In this document: positions 1 to 9,484 of the stretch, in pieces | Layout of the letters: each line of letters begins with the position of its first letter | How positions within the stretch are numbered: the first letter of the stretch is position 1 | From: Winogradskyella sp. | GTDB lineage: Bacteria; Bacteroidota; Bacteroidia; Flavobacteriales; Flavobacteriaceae | Assembly (NCBI GenBank): GCA_030149175.1 | Contig: JASBSA010000157.1 | Span: 1 to 48,563, forward strand | Direction: 5' to 3' | DNA: 48,563 nucleotides | The notes under the pieces: model-generated | The model's database searches: none | Told to the model about the DNA's origin: nothing | What the model saw: only the letters and a program-made list of their open reading frames with translations | Made by a program: the position numbers and the translations under genes

Positions 1-950
1 TAAGCTTCATCATCTAAAACTGTTCCTGGTTGCACATAGTGCGATACGTCTGCAATATGGATTCCTATCTCATATAAGCCGTTTTCTAAAACTTTAAAGG
101 ATAATGCATCATCAAAATCTTTTGCATCTCTAGGATCTATAGTAAAGGTTAAATCCTTTCGCATATCTCTACGCTTAGCGATTTCGTCTTCTGTAATAGA
201 AATATCTAGGTTGTTAGCAAACTGCTCTACCTCATAAGGAAACTCGTGAGGTAATCCATATTCTGCTAAAATGGCATGAATTTCTGTACTATGTTCGCCT
301 GGTTTACCTAGAACTTGAATTACTTTTCCATAAGGAGAATCTGCCTTTTCTGGCCAATCTTCTAACGAGACTAAAACTTTATCACCATCTTCTGCTTTGT
401 TGGTTTTATTAATTGGTACAAAAATATCTGTATACATTTTTGGACTGTCTGCAATTACAAAAGCAAAATTCTTTTTATCATGAATTTGAATAGTACCAAC
501 ATATTCTGTCTTAGCTCGTTTGAGAATATTAGTGATTTCACCCTCTTGCTTTCCTCTATGTTTTCTTTTGTAAGCATAGAATTCTACTTCATCTCCATCT
601 AAAGCCTTATTAATATTATTTGAGGCTATAAATACATCTTCTTCAAAATCGTCTGAGATAATGTAACCGTTTCCTTTAGAACTTAAGTCTAAAATACCTG
701 TGTGATACTCTGCTGTAACTACTGCTTTAAACTTACCACGATCTATCTGTTCTATCTCTTGCTTAGCAGCAAGTTTAGCCAAGGTTTTTATAATTTGGTT
801 GCGACTGCTAGCGTCGTTAACACCAATAATAGCTGCGATTTGTTTATAGTTAAAAGTCTTGTTTCTTTCTTTTTTTAGAATACTTAAGATTGTATTTGTA
901 AGGTTAGAAATCTTGTTTTTACCAGATTTCTTTTTTCTTTTTCTTGTCAT
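1..950 (-). CDS. rnr: Ribonuclease R, N-terminal part (cut by window edge)
   Basis: Reading the minus strand from the ATG at 950 gives an open frame of 316 codons that runs off the left edge. It starts with a lysine/arginine-rich tail (MTRKRKKKSGKN), then a winged-helix segment (about residues 15-75), cold-shock/OB-like segments, and the start of the catalytic RNB domain, seen as TIDPRDAKDFDDAL followed by GIHIADVSHYV. Those aspartates are the metal-binding residues of RNase II/R exonucleases, which degrade structured RNA 3' to 5'. The usual protein is about 730 residues, so more than half lies outside the window. The identification is firm; only the C-terminal S1 domain cannot be checked. 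Confidence 0.93.
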   Translation of the reverse strand, partial: MTRKRKKKSGKNKISNLTNTILSILKKERNKTFNYKQIAAIIGVNDASSRNQIIKTLAKLAAKQEIEQIDRGKFKAVVTAEYHTGILDLSSKGNGYIISDDFEEDVFIASNNINKALDGDEVEFYAYKRKHRGKQEGEITNILKRAKTEYVGTIQIHDKKNFAFVIADSPKMYTDIFVPINKTNKAEDGDKVLVSLEDWPEKADSPYGKVIQVLGKPGEHSTEIHAILAEYGLPHEFPYEVEQFANNLDISITEDEIAKRRDMRKDLTFTIDPRDAKDFDDALSFKVLENGLYEIGIHIADVSHYVQPGTVLDDEA

Positions 951-1092
951 TTAATTTTGTAATCATATTCATTTCCTAAAAGTGTTAGGAATTCTTAATT
1001 TAAAACTTAATAAAGGTGGAAGTGAAGTTATTAAGTTTATTACAAAGCTACACTATTATAATTTAAAAGTGTTTAGATAAGGTTAAATAAAT

Positions 1093-1119
1093 GAAAAAGC
1101 ACTGCAAAATTGCAGTGCT
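1093..1119 (-). terminator. Rho-independent terminator of the propeller gene
   Basis: A near-perfect 22-base palindrome (AGCACTGCAA, two bases, TTGCAGTGCT) lies 25 bases after the stop of the minus-strand gene. On the minus strand it is followed by a run of five T. It probably ends transcription of that gene. Confidence 0.75.
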
Positions 1120-1143
1120 ATATTAAAAATAATATTGTTTAAG

Positions 1144-2604
1144 TTATTCGATAATTAGTTTCTTTATTCCCTTTGCTTCTGTGGTTACTACCTCAACTAT
1201 GTATAGACCAGAAGATAGTATGGAAGTATTGATAGTAGATTCTTTTGAAGTTAATACTAATTTTCCAAGATTATCATAAATATTCACATTATTTAGGGAT
1301 AGTGAGTTTTTTAGCTGAATTGTAAATTGATTTTTAGTTGGGTTTGGGAAAATACTAAAACTTAATTCTTTTTGTTCTTCTACTGATAATAGTGCTGATA
1401 AATCGTACGCTCTAACATGACCTGAATCATCTCCATTTCCATCATTATAAATAGAACCTATTGCAACAGTATTAGCATCTGAACTCAAACTTATTCTATA
1501 ACCTGATCTATCATCAGCTGCTTCACCGTCAATATTATTACCTACTTGTGTCCAAACACCAGATTGATTTTGAAATATTTTAACACGACCTGAATTATTG
1601 CCATTTCCATCATTATTAGTAGCACCTATTGCAACTATATCACCAGAAGAACTTAAACTTACAGAATATCCAAATAAATCACCATCAGCTTCACCGTCAA
1701 TATCAGAACCTATTTGCATCCAAACACCACCAATATTTTCAAAAATTCGTACATGACCTCGAGAATTTCCATTTTCGCTATTAAATATTGAGCCTATAGC
1801 TACAATACTACCATTAGCACTTAAACTCATTGTAGAACCAGATAGATCACCATCAGCTTCACCGTCAATATCAGAACCTATTTGAGTCCAAACACCACCA
1901 ATATTTTCAAAAATTCGTACATGGCCTCGAGAATTCCCACTACCATCATTATTTCTTGCTCCAATTGCTACAATGCTGCCGTCTGAACTTAAGTTTAAGG
2001 ACCATCCCGATAAGTCTCCTTGAAATTCACCTTCTATATCAGAACCTATTTGAGTCCAAACACCACTAATATTTTCAAAAATTCGTACATGGCCTCTACC
2101 ATTGTTATGATATAGTGAACTTACAGCAAGAATATTACCGTCAGCACTTAAACTCACCTCTCTTCCAAACCTATCCTGAGCTACTTCTCCAGAAATAGTT
2201 TGTCCTATTTGGATCCAACTACCAGATTGATTTTGATATACTTTAACTAAACCTGAAGAAGTACCATTTACACTACCATTACTTGCACCAACAGCTAAAA
2301 TATTTCCATTAGAATTTAAATTTAAAGAAACACCAAAAAAATCATTTGATAAATCACCATCTATATCATTCCCTATTTGAGTCCAAATACCACCAATATT
2401 TTCAAATACTCTAACGTGACCAGAATTATCACCATTAGCATCATTTCTAAAAGCACCAATTGCTAAAACACTACCATTATCACTAATACTAACTGAATAT
2501 CCAGATTGGTCACCTGTTGTTTCTCCATCAATATCTTGACCAATCTGAACTTGACCTAAACCTAAAAAAGGTAATAAAATAAAAAAGAGTAATATTTTTT
2601 TCAT
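1144..2604 (-). CDS. Secreted beta-propeller (FG-GAP-like) protein with T9SS sorting tail
   Basis: The 486-residue product begins with a signal peptide (MKKILLFFILLPFLGLGQ). Residues about 20-400 are seven imperfect repeats of roughly 55 residues with the shape GxxIDGExxGDxSGYSVSLS, then GxIVAIGAxxNDGNG, then GHVRIFENIGGVWTQIG, as in FG-GAP/integrin-alpha-like beta-propellers. The last 75 residues (from FSIFPNPTKNQF to KKLIIE) match the type A C-terminal sorting domain that sends proteins through the type IX secretion system to the surface. The function is unknown, but a surface or secreted adhesin-like or structural propeller is likely. Neighbouring repeats are almost identical at the DNA level, so copy number may vary between strains. 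It stands alone, with its own terminator. Confidence 0.85.
   Translation of the reverse strand: MKKILLFFILLPFLGLGQVQIGQDIDGETTGDQSGYSVSISDNGSVLAIGAFRNDANGDNSGHVRVFENIGGIWTQIGNDIDGDLSNDFFGVSLNLNSNGNILAVGASNGSVNGTSSGLVKVYQNQSGSWIQIGQTISGEVAQDRFGREVSLSADGNILAVSSLYHNNGRGHVRIFENISGVWTQIGSDIEGEFQGDLSGWSLNLSSDGSIVAIGARNNDGSGNSRGHVRIFENIGGVWTQIGSDIDGEADGDLSGSTMSLSANGSIVAIGSIFNSENGNSRGHVRIFENIGGVWMQIGSDIDGEADGDLFGYSVSLSSSGDIVAIGATNNDGNGNNSGRVKIFQNQSGVWTQVGNNIDGEAADDRSGYRISLSSDANTVAIGSIYNDGNGDDSGHVRAYDLSALLSVEEQKELSFSIFPNPTKNQFTIQLKNSLSLNNVNIYDNLGKLVLTSKESTINTSILSSGLYIVEVVTTEAKGIKKLIIE
1400..2560 (-). repeat. Tandem propeller repeats inside the T9SS gene
   Basis: About seven copies of a unit of roughly 165 bases. 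The stretches around 1680-1920 and 1850-2110 share long nearly identical blocks (for example the segment encoding GHVRIFENIGGVWTQIGSDI). This suggests recent duplication or gene conversion between blades. Confidence 0.7.
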
Positions 2605-3166
2605 ATGTGGCTATTTTTTAAAGATTTATCCTACAATAATAAAGCAAAAAAAAATCTAAACTAATTTTCTAAGGTTAAATAAATGAAAATTCACTTATTC
2701 ACATTTATATATACTATTATCATTTTTCTTTTAAAATTTTAAAAAATAAATAATGGTTATTATAGGGTGTTAATTACTAGTATAACTTTTTTAAATTTTA
2801 TTTTGATAAGTTGAAGTTTACACTTTATTACGGTTTAGTTAACATTAACTTTACATGTAAACACCTGATTTATAAGAAACGTAAAATTATTGTAAACAAC
2901 TGTTAATAACTGATGTTAATAGAAATGACTCATATTTTATTTTAAAAACACTGTTAATTTCGTCTGTTAGGAGTATGAATAACTTCCTCGAAAAAAATGA
3001 TTATTAAATTTTGATTTTAGAATTCAATTCTTGTTTGAAAAAATTCTGCTACAATCCTAATTTTTATTTTCAAAACTTGTGAACACTTATTAACAAGTAA
3101 TGAGAAATTCTATTAACCACATTTTATTATTTGTAATTTTGCAGAGCAATACAAACACTTATTAAC
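2605..3166. other. 562-base AT-rich intergenic region
   Basis: I see no gene or RNA here. It separates two divergent genes (propeller on minus, rpiB on plus). It is very AT-rich, with many GTTAAT/TTAAC-type words, and the 13-mer ACACTTATTAACA occurs twice (near 3083 and 3154). The end nearest rpiB carries a TAnnTTTG element. Confidence 0.5.
3134..3141 (+). promoter_or_regulatory. Putative -7 box for rpiB
   Basis: TAATTTTG matches the Bacteroidetes -7 consensus TAnnTTTG, 25 bases before the rpiB ATG. No clear TTG is seen at the expected upstream distance, so the call rests on the -7 box alone. Confidence 0.45.
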
Positions 3167-3601
3167 ATGACAATTTCAATCGGTAACGATCACGCAGGAC
3201 CAGAGTATAAACAAGCTATAATGCAACATCTTGAAAGTAAAGGATATACCATTACTAACTATGGTACAGACACTACTGATAGCGCAGATTATCCAGACTT
3301 TGTACATCCTGTTGCAAAAGATGTTAATGATGGAAATGCAGATCGAGGTATTTTAATTTGTGGTACTGCAAATGGTGTTGCTATGACCGCTAACAAATAT
3401 CAAAATGTAAGGGCAGCCATTTGTTGGATGGGTGAAATTGCAGAATTAGCGCGTCAACACAACGATGCTAATATTATTTGTATTCCTGCACGCTACACAT
3501 CCATTCCGCAGGCTATAAAAATGGTAGATATTTTTCTTAATACAGAGTTTGAAGGTGGTCGTCATAAAAGACGTATTGACAAAATTCCTTTATCTTGTTA
3601 A
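3167..3601 (+). CDS. rpiB: Ribose-5-phosphate isomerase B
   Basis: The 144-residue protein interconverts ribose 5-phosphate and ribulose 5-phosphate in the non-oxidative pentose phosphate pathway. It belongs to the RpiB/LacAB family: MTISIGNDHAGPEYK at the N-terminus carries the substrate-binding DHAG motif, and ILICGTANGVAMTANK (about residues 61-76) holds the catalytic cysteine and the anion hole. The length is normal. It stands 24 bases before the cation exporter and may lead a short plus-strand operon with it and the acetyltransferase. Confidence 0.95.
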   Translation: MTISIGNDHAGPEYKQAIMQHLESKGYTITNYGTDTTDSADYPDFVHPVAKDVNDGNADRGILICGTANGVAMTANKYQNVRAAICWMGEIAELARQHNDANIICIPARYTSIPQAIKMVDIFLNTEFEGGRHKRRIDKIPLSC

Positions 3602-3625
3602 TACCAATCTGTATATTGGTATGGC

Positions 3626-4531
3626 ATGAGTCATTCTCACACACATAATCACTCTAACCTAAAAGGTAAAAAGCTGTTATTAACAATAGTCTTAAATATT
3701 GTTATTACTGTAGCTCAAGTTGTAGGTGGCCTGGTTTCAGGGAGTCTATCACTTTTAAGTGATGCGCTTCATAATTTTAGTGATGTTTTATCGCTTATTG
3801 TGAGTTATGTTGCTGCAAAATTATCGCAACAAAAAGCCTCAATAAATAGAACGTTTGGTTATAAACGTGCGGAAATATTAGCAGCTTTTATTAATGCTTC
3901 TACTTTAATTATAGTTGCTATTATCTTAATAAAGGAAGCTATTGAACGTTTTCAAAATCCGCAGTCAATAGATTCTAATTTAGTGATATGGTTATCTTTA
4001 ATTGCCATTTTTGCTAATGGTTTTAGTGTTTTGTTATTAAGAAAAGAATCTACAAACAATATTAATATTCGTTCAGCTTATTTGCACTTATTGACAGATA
4101 TGTTGGCTAGCGTTGCAGTATTAATAGGTGGTTTATTAATGAAATATTATAATCTATTTTGGGTGGATAGTTTGTTGACACTATTAATTGCTTTGTATCT
4201 AATATATGTAGGGTATGATTTACTAAAAACATCTACAAAAATGTTGATGCTTTTTACACCAGAACATATCAATATAAAGGATGTTGTAAGAGCAGTAAAT
4301 AAATTACCAAAAGTTAATAAACTACACCATGTACATATTTGGAATTTAAGTGACCATGAGTTACATCTCGAAGCTCATTTAGATCTTACAGAAGATATTA
4401 GTACTACAGACTTCAATGCTTTGCTGTTACAAATAGAAGCTATTTTACATGATGAATTTGATATTAACCATGTTACTATACAACCAGAATATAACAAAGA
4501 AGATCCTAAAGAAGTTATTGTACAAGACTAA
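3626..4531 (+). CDS. Cation diffusion facilitator (zinc/cadmium/cobalt efflux)
   Basis: The 301-residue inner-membrane protein of the CDF family (CzcD/ZitB type) exports divalent metals in exchange for protons. It begins with a histidine-rich metal-binding tail (MSHSHTHNHSN). About six transmembrane segments follow. The first family signature is SLSLLSDALHNFSDVLSL (H and D of the HxxxD site) and the second is AYLHLLTDMLASV. The C-terminal cytoplasmic domain (from about residue 215) has HHVHIWNLSDHELHLEAH. Its stop overlaps the next ATG by one base (TAATG), so the two genes are translationally coupled. The metal specificity cannot be read from sequence. Confidence 0.92.
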   Translation: MSHSHTHNHSNLKGKKLLLTIVLNIVITVAQVVGGLVSGSLSLLSDALHNFSDVLSLIVSYVAAKLSQQKASINRTFGYKRAEILAAFINASTLIIVAIILIKEAIERFQNPQSIDSNLVIWLSLIAIFANGFSVLLLRKESTNNINIRSAYLHLLTDMLASVAVLIGGLLMKYYNLFWVDSLLTLLIALYLIYVGYDLLKTSTKMLMLFTPEHINIKDVVRAVNKLPKVNKLHHVHIWNLSDHELHLEAHLDLTEDISTTDFNALLLQIEAILHDEFDINHVTIQPEYNKEDPKEVIVQD

Positions 4532-4977
4532 TGCTAGAAATTAAGACTAAATCCTTTAATGAGTTAAATACTAAAGAACTGTATGATTTACTTCAATTAC
4601 GTTCTGAAGTTTTTGTGGTAGAACAAGACTGTGTTTACCAAGATATAGATGGAAAAGATCAAAAAGCTTTACATGTTTTAGGTTACAAAGAAGATAAATT
4701 AGTGGCCTACACACGTATTTTTAAACCAGGTGATTATTTTGAAGAAGCTAGTATTGGTAGAGTAGTGGTGAAAGAAAATCAGCGACAATATGGCTATGGT
4801 TACGATATTATGAATACATCTATACAAGCCATTCAAAAACATTTTAAAATTTCTGAGATAAGGATTTCTGCACAAACCTATCTTAAGAGATTTTATAACA
4901 ATTTAGGATTTAAAGAAGTAGGAAAGGAGTACCTAGAGGATGGTATTCCGCATGTTAATATGGTTTTAGAGTCTTAA
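4531..4977 (+). CDS. ElaA-type GNAT N-acetyltransferase
   Basis: The 148-residue protein has the ElaA signature LRSEVFVVEQDCVYQDIDGKD near the N-terminus and a GNAT acetyl-CoA loop around IGRVVVKENQRQYGYG (residues about 70-88). The substrate is unknown. The start overlaps the stop of the cation exporter in a TAATG junction. Its 3' end overlaps the convergent minus-strand gene by four bases. Confidence 0.88.
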   Translation: MLEIKTKSFNELNTKELYDLLQLRSEVFVVEQDCVYQDIDGKDQKALHVLGYKEDKLVAYTRIFKPGDYFEEASIGRVVVKENQRQYGYGYDIMNTSIQAIQKHFKISEIRISAQTYLKRFYNNLGFKEVGKEYLEDGIPHVNMVLES

Positions 4978-6338
4978 TTTTTAACTTTAGACATTATTAG
5001 ACCCCAGAGATTAGTAGATTCATTATAATCAAGGGCTGTGATTTCAAAACCATCTTTCCATCCTTTTTCAATTTCCTCTTTAGGAAAATAGGATCTAGTT
5101 CTCCACCTTTGTGTTGAATACTTGGTTCCTTTAGACATTACAACAATCCAATTACCATCTCCATAAGTAAATGAAGTGATATGTTTTCCTTCATCCCATC
5201 CTTTTTTTATTTTTTCTCTGGGTAATTCTTTAGCTCTTATAGTACTTTGAGCATAAAGTTCAGTTCCTTTAGACATTATTAAAACCCAAAGACCATCATG
5301 ATAACTAAGTTGAGTTATTTGCTTACCTTGTTGCCAAGCCTTGTCAATTTCTTCTTTTGGGTATAATTTCCTTGTTCTCCAAATTTGTTCATAATAACCA
5401 GTTCCTTTAGACATATTAACAGCCCATACACCATTACCATAAGTAATAGAGGAAATTGTATAGCCATCTTTCCAGCCTTTACCTATTTTTTCCTTAGGAA
5501 ACTCTTTGCTAGTAGACCATTTTTGGCTATTGTAAGTTTTCTTTTTTGTAAAATCTATTATCCATTTATTTTTACTGTAGGTTAATGAATTAATATCATA
5601 ACCACTATTCCATAAGTCATTTATATCAGTTTTAGGAAATTTGGATCTTATTATCCATTTTTCTTTGTAAGAGCCAATAGTATAATTAGAAATCGATCCT
5701 AAATCACTATCTTCTTGAATAGTAGTATTAGGTGAAGACTTTTTATTTGTATTGTATAAAGAATAAATATCTGTGTTGTATAAAGAATAAATACTATCGT
5801 TATATGGTGAATTTTTTGGATTTGAACTGTTTGTTAATTTTAACATCAATAGTTTGTCGTAATAATTTTCATAGGAGTAGAAAAAACTAGATACATAACT
5901 TTTCGTAAAACTATTAGGTTGAATTTCTTTCCAATAACTAACTTTATTATAGTAATTAGCTTTATTACTTTGACTCATCCCATAGTCATCTATGTGCATA
6001 GGTTTAGAGTAATATCCACCTTTATCTATAAAGTAAAAATTGTCTGCATTATAGCTTGATCCATTGCCTTTAATTAATTTAGCATTTCTACCATCCCAAT
6101 AGTAGCCTTTTATATCTCCATCACTAAAGGGAATTTTATAACATTTAAACTCTGCTACTTTATTTGAATTATTAACAGAATATTTTACACGCATTAATGC
6201 ATCATTATTATTGTTATATATTAATAATCCTGTATAGGTTATATTATTGGATTTCCAGCTTGTTTCGTAAAATTTTTGTTGAGCAATACTAATATTGCAA
6301 CCTACTAAAAGTGCAAAAAAGAAGTAAAGGTGTTTCAT
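4974..6338 (-). CDS. Secreted repeat protein, DUF7477-like
   Basis: The 454-residue product has a signal peptide (MKHLYFFFALLVGCNISIAQ). An N-terminal region of about 190 residues matches nothing I recognise and is rich in Tyr, Asn and Ser. The C-terminal half holds five repeats of about 46 residues with the pattern P-KE-I-KGWKDGY-ITSxTYGxGxWxVxMSKGT, followed by Q-WRTR. This is the DUF7477 pattern. The role is unknown; an extracytoplasmic repeat scaffold is likely. No T9SS tail is present, so it may stay in the periplasm. It converges on the acetyltransferase gene with a four-base overlap. Confidence 0.7.
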   Translation of the reverse strand: MKHLYFFFALLVGCNISIAQQKFYETSWKSNNITYTGLLIYNNNNDALMRVKYSVNNSNKVAEFKCYKIPFSDGDIKGYYWDGRNAKLIKGNGSSYNADNFYFIDKGGYYSKPMHIDDYGMSQSNKANYYNKVSYWKEIQPNSFTKSYVSSFFYSYENYYDKLLMLKLTNSSNPKNSPYNDSIYSLYNTDIYSLYNTNKKSSPNTTIQEDSDLGSISNYTIGSYKEKWIIRSKFPKTDINDLWNSGYDINSLTYSKNKWIIDFTKKKTYNSQKWSTSKEFPKEKIGKGWKDGYTISSITYGNGVWAVNMSKGTGYYEQIWRTRKLYPKEEIDKAWQQGKQITQLSYHDGLWVLIMSKGTELYAQSTIRAKELPREKIKKGWDEGKHITSFTYGDGNWIVVMSKGTKYSTQRWRTRSYFPKEEIEKGWKDGFEITALDYNESTNLWGLIMSKVKN

Positions 6339-6391
6339 TTTCAGTGAAATTAATAATCTAGATTAGAATATTGTTTATAAAAAGGATATCG

Positions 6392-7231
6392 TTAATTTTT
6401 AGATTTGATAACTCGTGTTACCACAATTTCTACACGTCGGTCCAATTCTGGCTCTCCACCTAGCGGAAATTTTCGTCTTTGTCCAACAAATTTCATCCTG
6501 TAACGTTTCACTCCTTTGTCTGCTAGATAATCATAAACCGTTTTAGCCCTTGCTAAAGATAGATTACGTTTTTTAGTTTTTCGGTCTATAGCATCGCGAG
6601 CTCCTTGAGTACAACAGACATGTCCCTCTATGTTAAAATAAATATCTGTTCGCTCTACTAATATTTTTGCAATATCATCAAGCTTAGCTTTAGACTCTTT
6701 TGTGAGGTAACTATAGCCTGTACGGAATAATATATTTTCCAACTGTATTTTATCACCCTCCTTTAAATTGCCACTTAAAAGTTCTTCTGTGGTTTCCTTT
6801 TTAGGTTGTTCTACTTTTTCTCTTGGAGGATCGTAAGGCTGTACAATGATTTCAACCTTTCTGTTTAAGCCACGTATCTTGTAAAGATCGTTATCATTAA
6901 CAACATTGAGTAAAATTTTACCTTTACCATCTACATTGGTAATTACGGATTCATCAAATTCGTTATTGGAAAATACTTCTTTTATAGCATCTGCGCGTTG
7001 TTGAGAAAGTACTAAATTATAAGAGTCGCTACCTCTATCATCACAAAAACCATATATAGATATTTTTTGAATATCCATATTTTCAATCTCTGATAGGAAT
7101 AATAACAAACGGCTTTCTTCAGTTTCGGGAATTTCGTATTCATCGGTTAAAAAATAAACCTGATGCTTTAATTCTTTTTGAGCTAAAGCAAACTGAAAAC
7201 TTAGGCATATGACAAAGAGTAGGGACTTCAT
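6392..7231 (-). CDS. OmpA-family protein with two OmpA-like domains
   Basis: The 279-residue protein has a signal peptide ending at FALAQ. Two OmpA C-terminal-like peptidoglycan-binding segments follow. The first (about 25-135) has IYGFCDDRGSDSYNLVLSQQRA and ends in RKVEIIVQP. The second (about 150-275) has IEGHVCCTQG, LSLARAKTVYDYLADKGV and DRRVEIVV. The family anchors the outer membrane to the cell wall. Two domains without an N-terminal barrel is unusual but not rare in flavobacteria. The role is inferred from the family only. Confidence 0.82.
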   Translation of the reverse strand: MKSLLFVICLSFQFALAQKELKHQVYFLTDEYEIPETEESRLLLFLSEIENMDIQKISIYGFCDDRGSDSYNLVLSQQRADAIKEVFSNNEFDESVITNVDGKGKILLNVVNDNDLYKIRGLNRKVEIIVQPYDPPREKVEQPKKETTEELLSGNLKEGDKIQLENILFRTGYSYLTKESKAKLDDIAKILVERTDIYFNIEGHVCCTQGARDAIDRKTKKRNLSLARAKTVYDYLADKGVKRYRMKFVGQRRKFPLGGEPELDRRVEIVVTRVIKSKN

Positions 7232-7331
7232 TTTTCTTTAAATTTTCATTTTATTAGAAAATTTACTTCACACTAAATATATGTATTTTTTTGTTATTTA
7301 CTTATTTGACTCGTTATTAGACCTTTATACA

Positions 7332-8966
7332 CTATTTTAAAATACTTCTATATTGATTAGGGTTATTGAATATGCTAATTGCTTTTTTTATCTCAGGATT
7401 ATTAGCTGTGTAATACGTATATAAGCCTTCGCTATAAAAATAGCGTTTTATAATTTCGTCCGTTAGCAGAGATTTTAATTGCATTTTATTGGCATCAATA
7501 GCATTAGATTTATAGGCTTGTAAGGCTGCTGATAAATTATGGTATTCTGAATTAATTACACCTTCTAATTCTTCTTCTTTAGCGATATCCATGGCATCGC
7601 TCAGGGCTTTTTCAGTTTTGGTTTCAAAATTAAAACCAGTTGTTTTTATAAAGTTTTTGAATTTTTTAAATTCATTATCAGAAAGCGTAAACGTCTTTAA
7701 ATCATCAACATTATTGTTATAATAGTAATCTGTAGCAAAGTTAAAAACTAGGTTCTCATTTAGAATTGCTTTTGTTATTGGTGTCTCTTTAGCAAATTCT
7801 ACTTCAATATCTGGTTGTACTCCACCTCCGTCATAAACAGGTCTTCCGTTACGTGTTTTAAACTCATTATAATTTTCTTTTTTTACACGAGTTGCTTTTC
7901 CGTTTTCATCTCTATTCCAATAGTCTAAGGCTTGTATACAACGACCAGAAGGTGTATAGTAACGCGAAATAGTAATTTTCATTTGCGTACCATATGTCAA
8001 TGGTTTTGGACGCTGAACCAGACCCTTACCAAAACTACGAGTCCCAACAACAACAGCTCTATCCATATCTTGTAATGCACCAGAAACAATCTCACTTGCA
8101 GATGCGCTACGACCATCTATTAAAACTACTAATGGTATTTCTGTATCAATAGCATCGCGCTTTGTGTAATATGTTTTGTTGTACTTCTTTACTTTAGATT
8201 TTGTAGTAACTACAAGTTGATTTTTCGGTACAAAAATGTTGGTAACATTAACAGCTTCGTTTAGTAGTCCACCAGGATTTCCTCTTAAATCTAGAATAAG
8301 TTGTTTAGCTCCTTGGTTTTTTAGTGCTCTGAGTGCTCCTAAGGTTTCTGAAGACGCTTTATTATTAAATTTTCTTAGTACAATGTAACCTGTTTTATCA
8401 TCTATCATTGAGTAATGAGGTACCGCTTTTATCTCTAAAGATTCTCTGATAATTTTTACGGTATTAGTTTTCCCCTGTCGTTTATAAGTGATACTAACTT
8501 CCGTACCAGCAGCACCTTGAAGTAGATTTGCGGCATCGTCCTTGAAGTCTGAAACCACAACATTATCAACTTTTATAATCTCATCACCAGCTTTTAATCC
8601 AGCCTTATCGGCAGCATAGTTTTTGTAAGGTTCTACAATGACTAATTTGTCTTTTAATGTTAAAACCTTAGCTCCAATACCTGTATAATCACCAGCATTG
8701 TTTATTCTAGAGGCTTCAACATCTTGTTCGTTATAAAATCGTGTGTAGGGATCTAAATCATCTAACATGCTTTTTATGGCAGTATCCATTAAATCACCAG
8801 GATTAGTTTCATCTACATAATTCATGTTTAACTCTTTAAACATGGTAGTGAAAATCTCAATCTGCTTGGCAATTTCAAAAAAGTCGTTTCTAAAAGCCGT
8901 TGTACTTAAAAAAACAATTATTGCAATTATTGGTAATACTATTCTTCTGTGTAGGATTTTCTTCAT
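7332..8966 (-). CDS. C-terminal processing peptidase, S41 family
   Basis: The 544-residue serine protease has an N-terminal membrane anchor (residues about 9-25), a PDZ domain (about 85-170, with GIGAKV and AGLKAGDEIIKVD) and the S41 catalytic domain. The nucleophile is Ser289 in GRSASASE, and the general base is Lys314 in SFGKG, at the spacing of 25 usual in CtpA/CtpB. It cleaves protein C-termini in the periplasm. The ATG overlaps the end of rnpA by four bases, a conserved flavobacterial pairing that suggests co-transcription. The C-terminal 150 residues are an extension of unknown function, common in Bacteroidetes members. Confidence 0.93.
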   Translation of the reverse strand: MKKILHRRIVLPIIAIIVFLSTTAFRNDFFEIAKQIEIFTTMFKELNMNYVDETNPGDLMDTAIKSMLDDLDPYTRFYNEQDVEASRINNAGDYTGIGAKVLTLKDKLVIVEPYKNYAADKAGLKAGDEIIKVDNVVVSDFKDDAANLLQGAAGTEVSITYKRQGKTNTVKIIRESLEIKAVPHYSMIDDKTGYIVLRKFNNKASSETLGALRALKNQGAKQLILDLRGNPGGLLNEAVNVTNIFVPKNQLVVTTKSKVKKYNKTYYTKRDAIDTEIPLVVLIDGRSASASEIVSGALQDMDRAVVVGTRSFGKGLVQRPKPLTYGTQMKITISRYYTPSGRCIQALDYWNRDENGKATRVKKENYNEFKTRNGRPVYDGGGVQPDIEVEFAKETPITKAILNENLVFNFATDYYYNNNVDDLKTFTLSDNEFKKFKNFIKTTGFNFETKTEKALSDAMDIAKEEELEGVINSEYHNLSAALQAYKSNAIDANKMQLKSLLTDEIIKRYFYSEGLYTYYTANNPEIKKAISIFNNPNQYRSILK

Positions 8967-9340
8967 TTTTTATTGGTTTTATCTAAGAACTTCTCAAATA
9001 GTAGTTTCATTTTGTTATCAATTTCATCAAAAGTTGTTCCATCTTTACTAAGATACAATATCATAAACGCATAAGATGTTGAACTATTGTTAAAATATAA
9101 AGCCTTGTTGAGTCGGTAAGCTTCTCTTAGTAATCGCTTTATTCTATTTCTTGCAACTGCAGTTTTATGAAGCCGCTTACTTACTGAAACACCTGTTTTT
9201 AATATGCTATTGTCTTTAAATTCTGTTTTAAGATAAATAAGCTTTAAAGGATAAGCCGTCACTGATTTACCTTCATTAAACAATTGTTCAATGTGTTTTT
9301 TACTTTTAAGCTTGTCTTTTTTCCCGTATTTAAATCGCAT
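8963..9340 (-). CDS. rnpA: Ribonuclease P protein component
   Basis: The protein subunit of RNase P helps the RNA subunit mature the 5' ends of tRNAs. The RNR signature is clear: SVSKRLHKTAVARNRIKRLL. An upstream in-frame ATG at 9424 exists, but the extra 28 residues are hydrophobic and unlike the family. The ATG at 9340 (MRFKYGKKDKLKS) gives the normal 125 residues and is chosen here. The gene overlaps the S41 protease by four bases. The usual partner rpmH is not next to it in this window. Confidence 0.93.
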   Translation of the reverse strand: MRFKYGKKDKLKSKKHIEQLFNEGKSVTAYPLKLIYLKTEFKDNSILKTGVSVSKRLHKTAVARNRIKRLLREAYRLNKALYFNNSSTSYAFMILYLSKDGTTFDEIDNKMKLLFEKFLDKTNKK

Positions 9341-9484
9341 GATTGAAAATAGTAGCTTGTAAAAATAGAACTGTATTTCCTCTTTACCAAAGGAAATGAA
9401 ACCTGATGCTATGATAAAAGTCATGTTTTAAGCACTTTATTTAGAGTAACTTACAAGATACTAATCAAATGAAGCCTTGTAATT

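Noticed and set aside
2605-3166. Possible chromosomal origin in the long AT-rich gap with repeated ACACTTATTAACA words
   Set aside because: TTATTAACA differs from the DnaA box TTATCCACA at two positions, the words are too few, and no dnaA or dnaN lies nearby.
9341-9424. Longer RnpA reading from 9424
   Set aside because: The extra 28 residues are hydrophobic and absent from the family; MRFKYGKKDK fits as the start.
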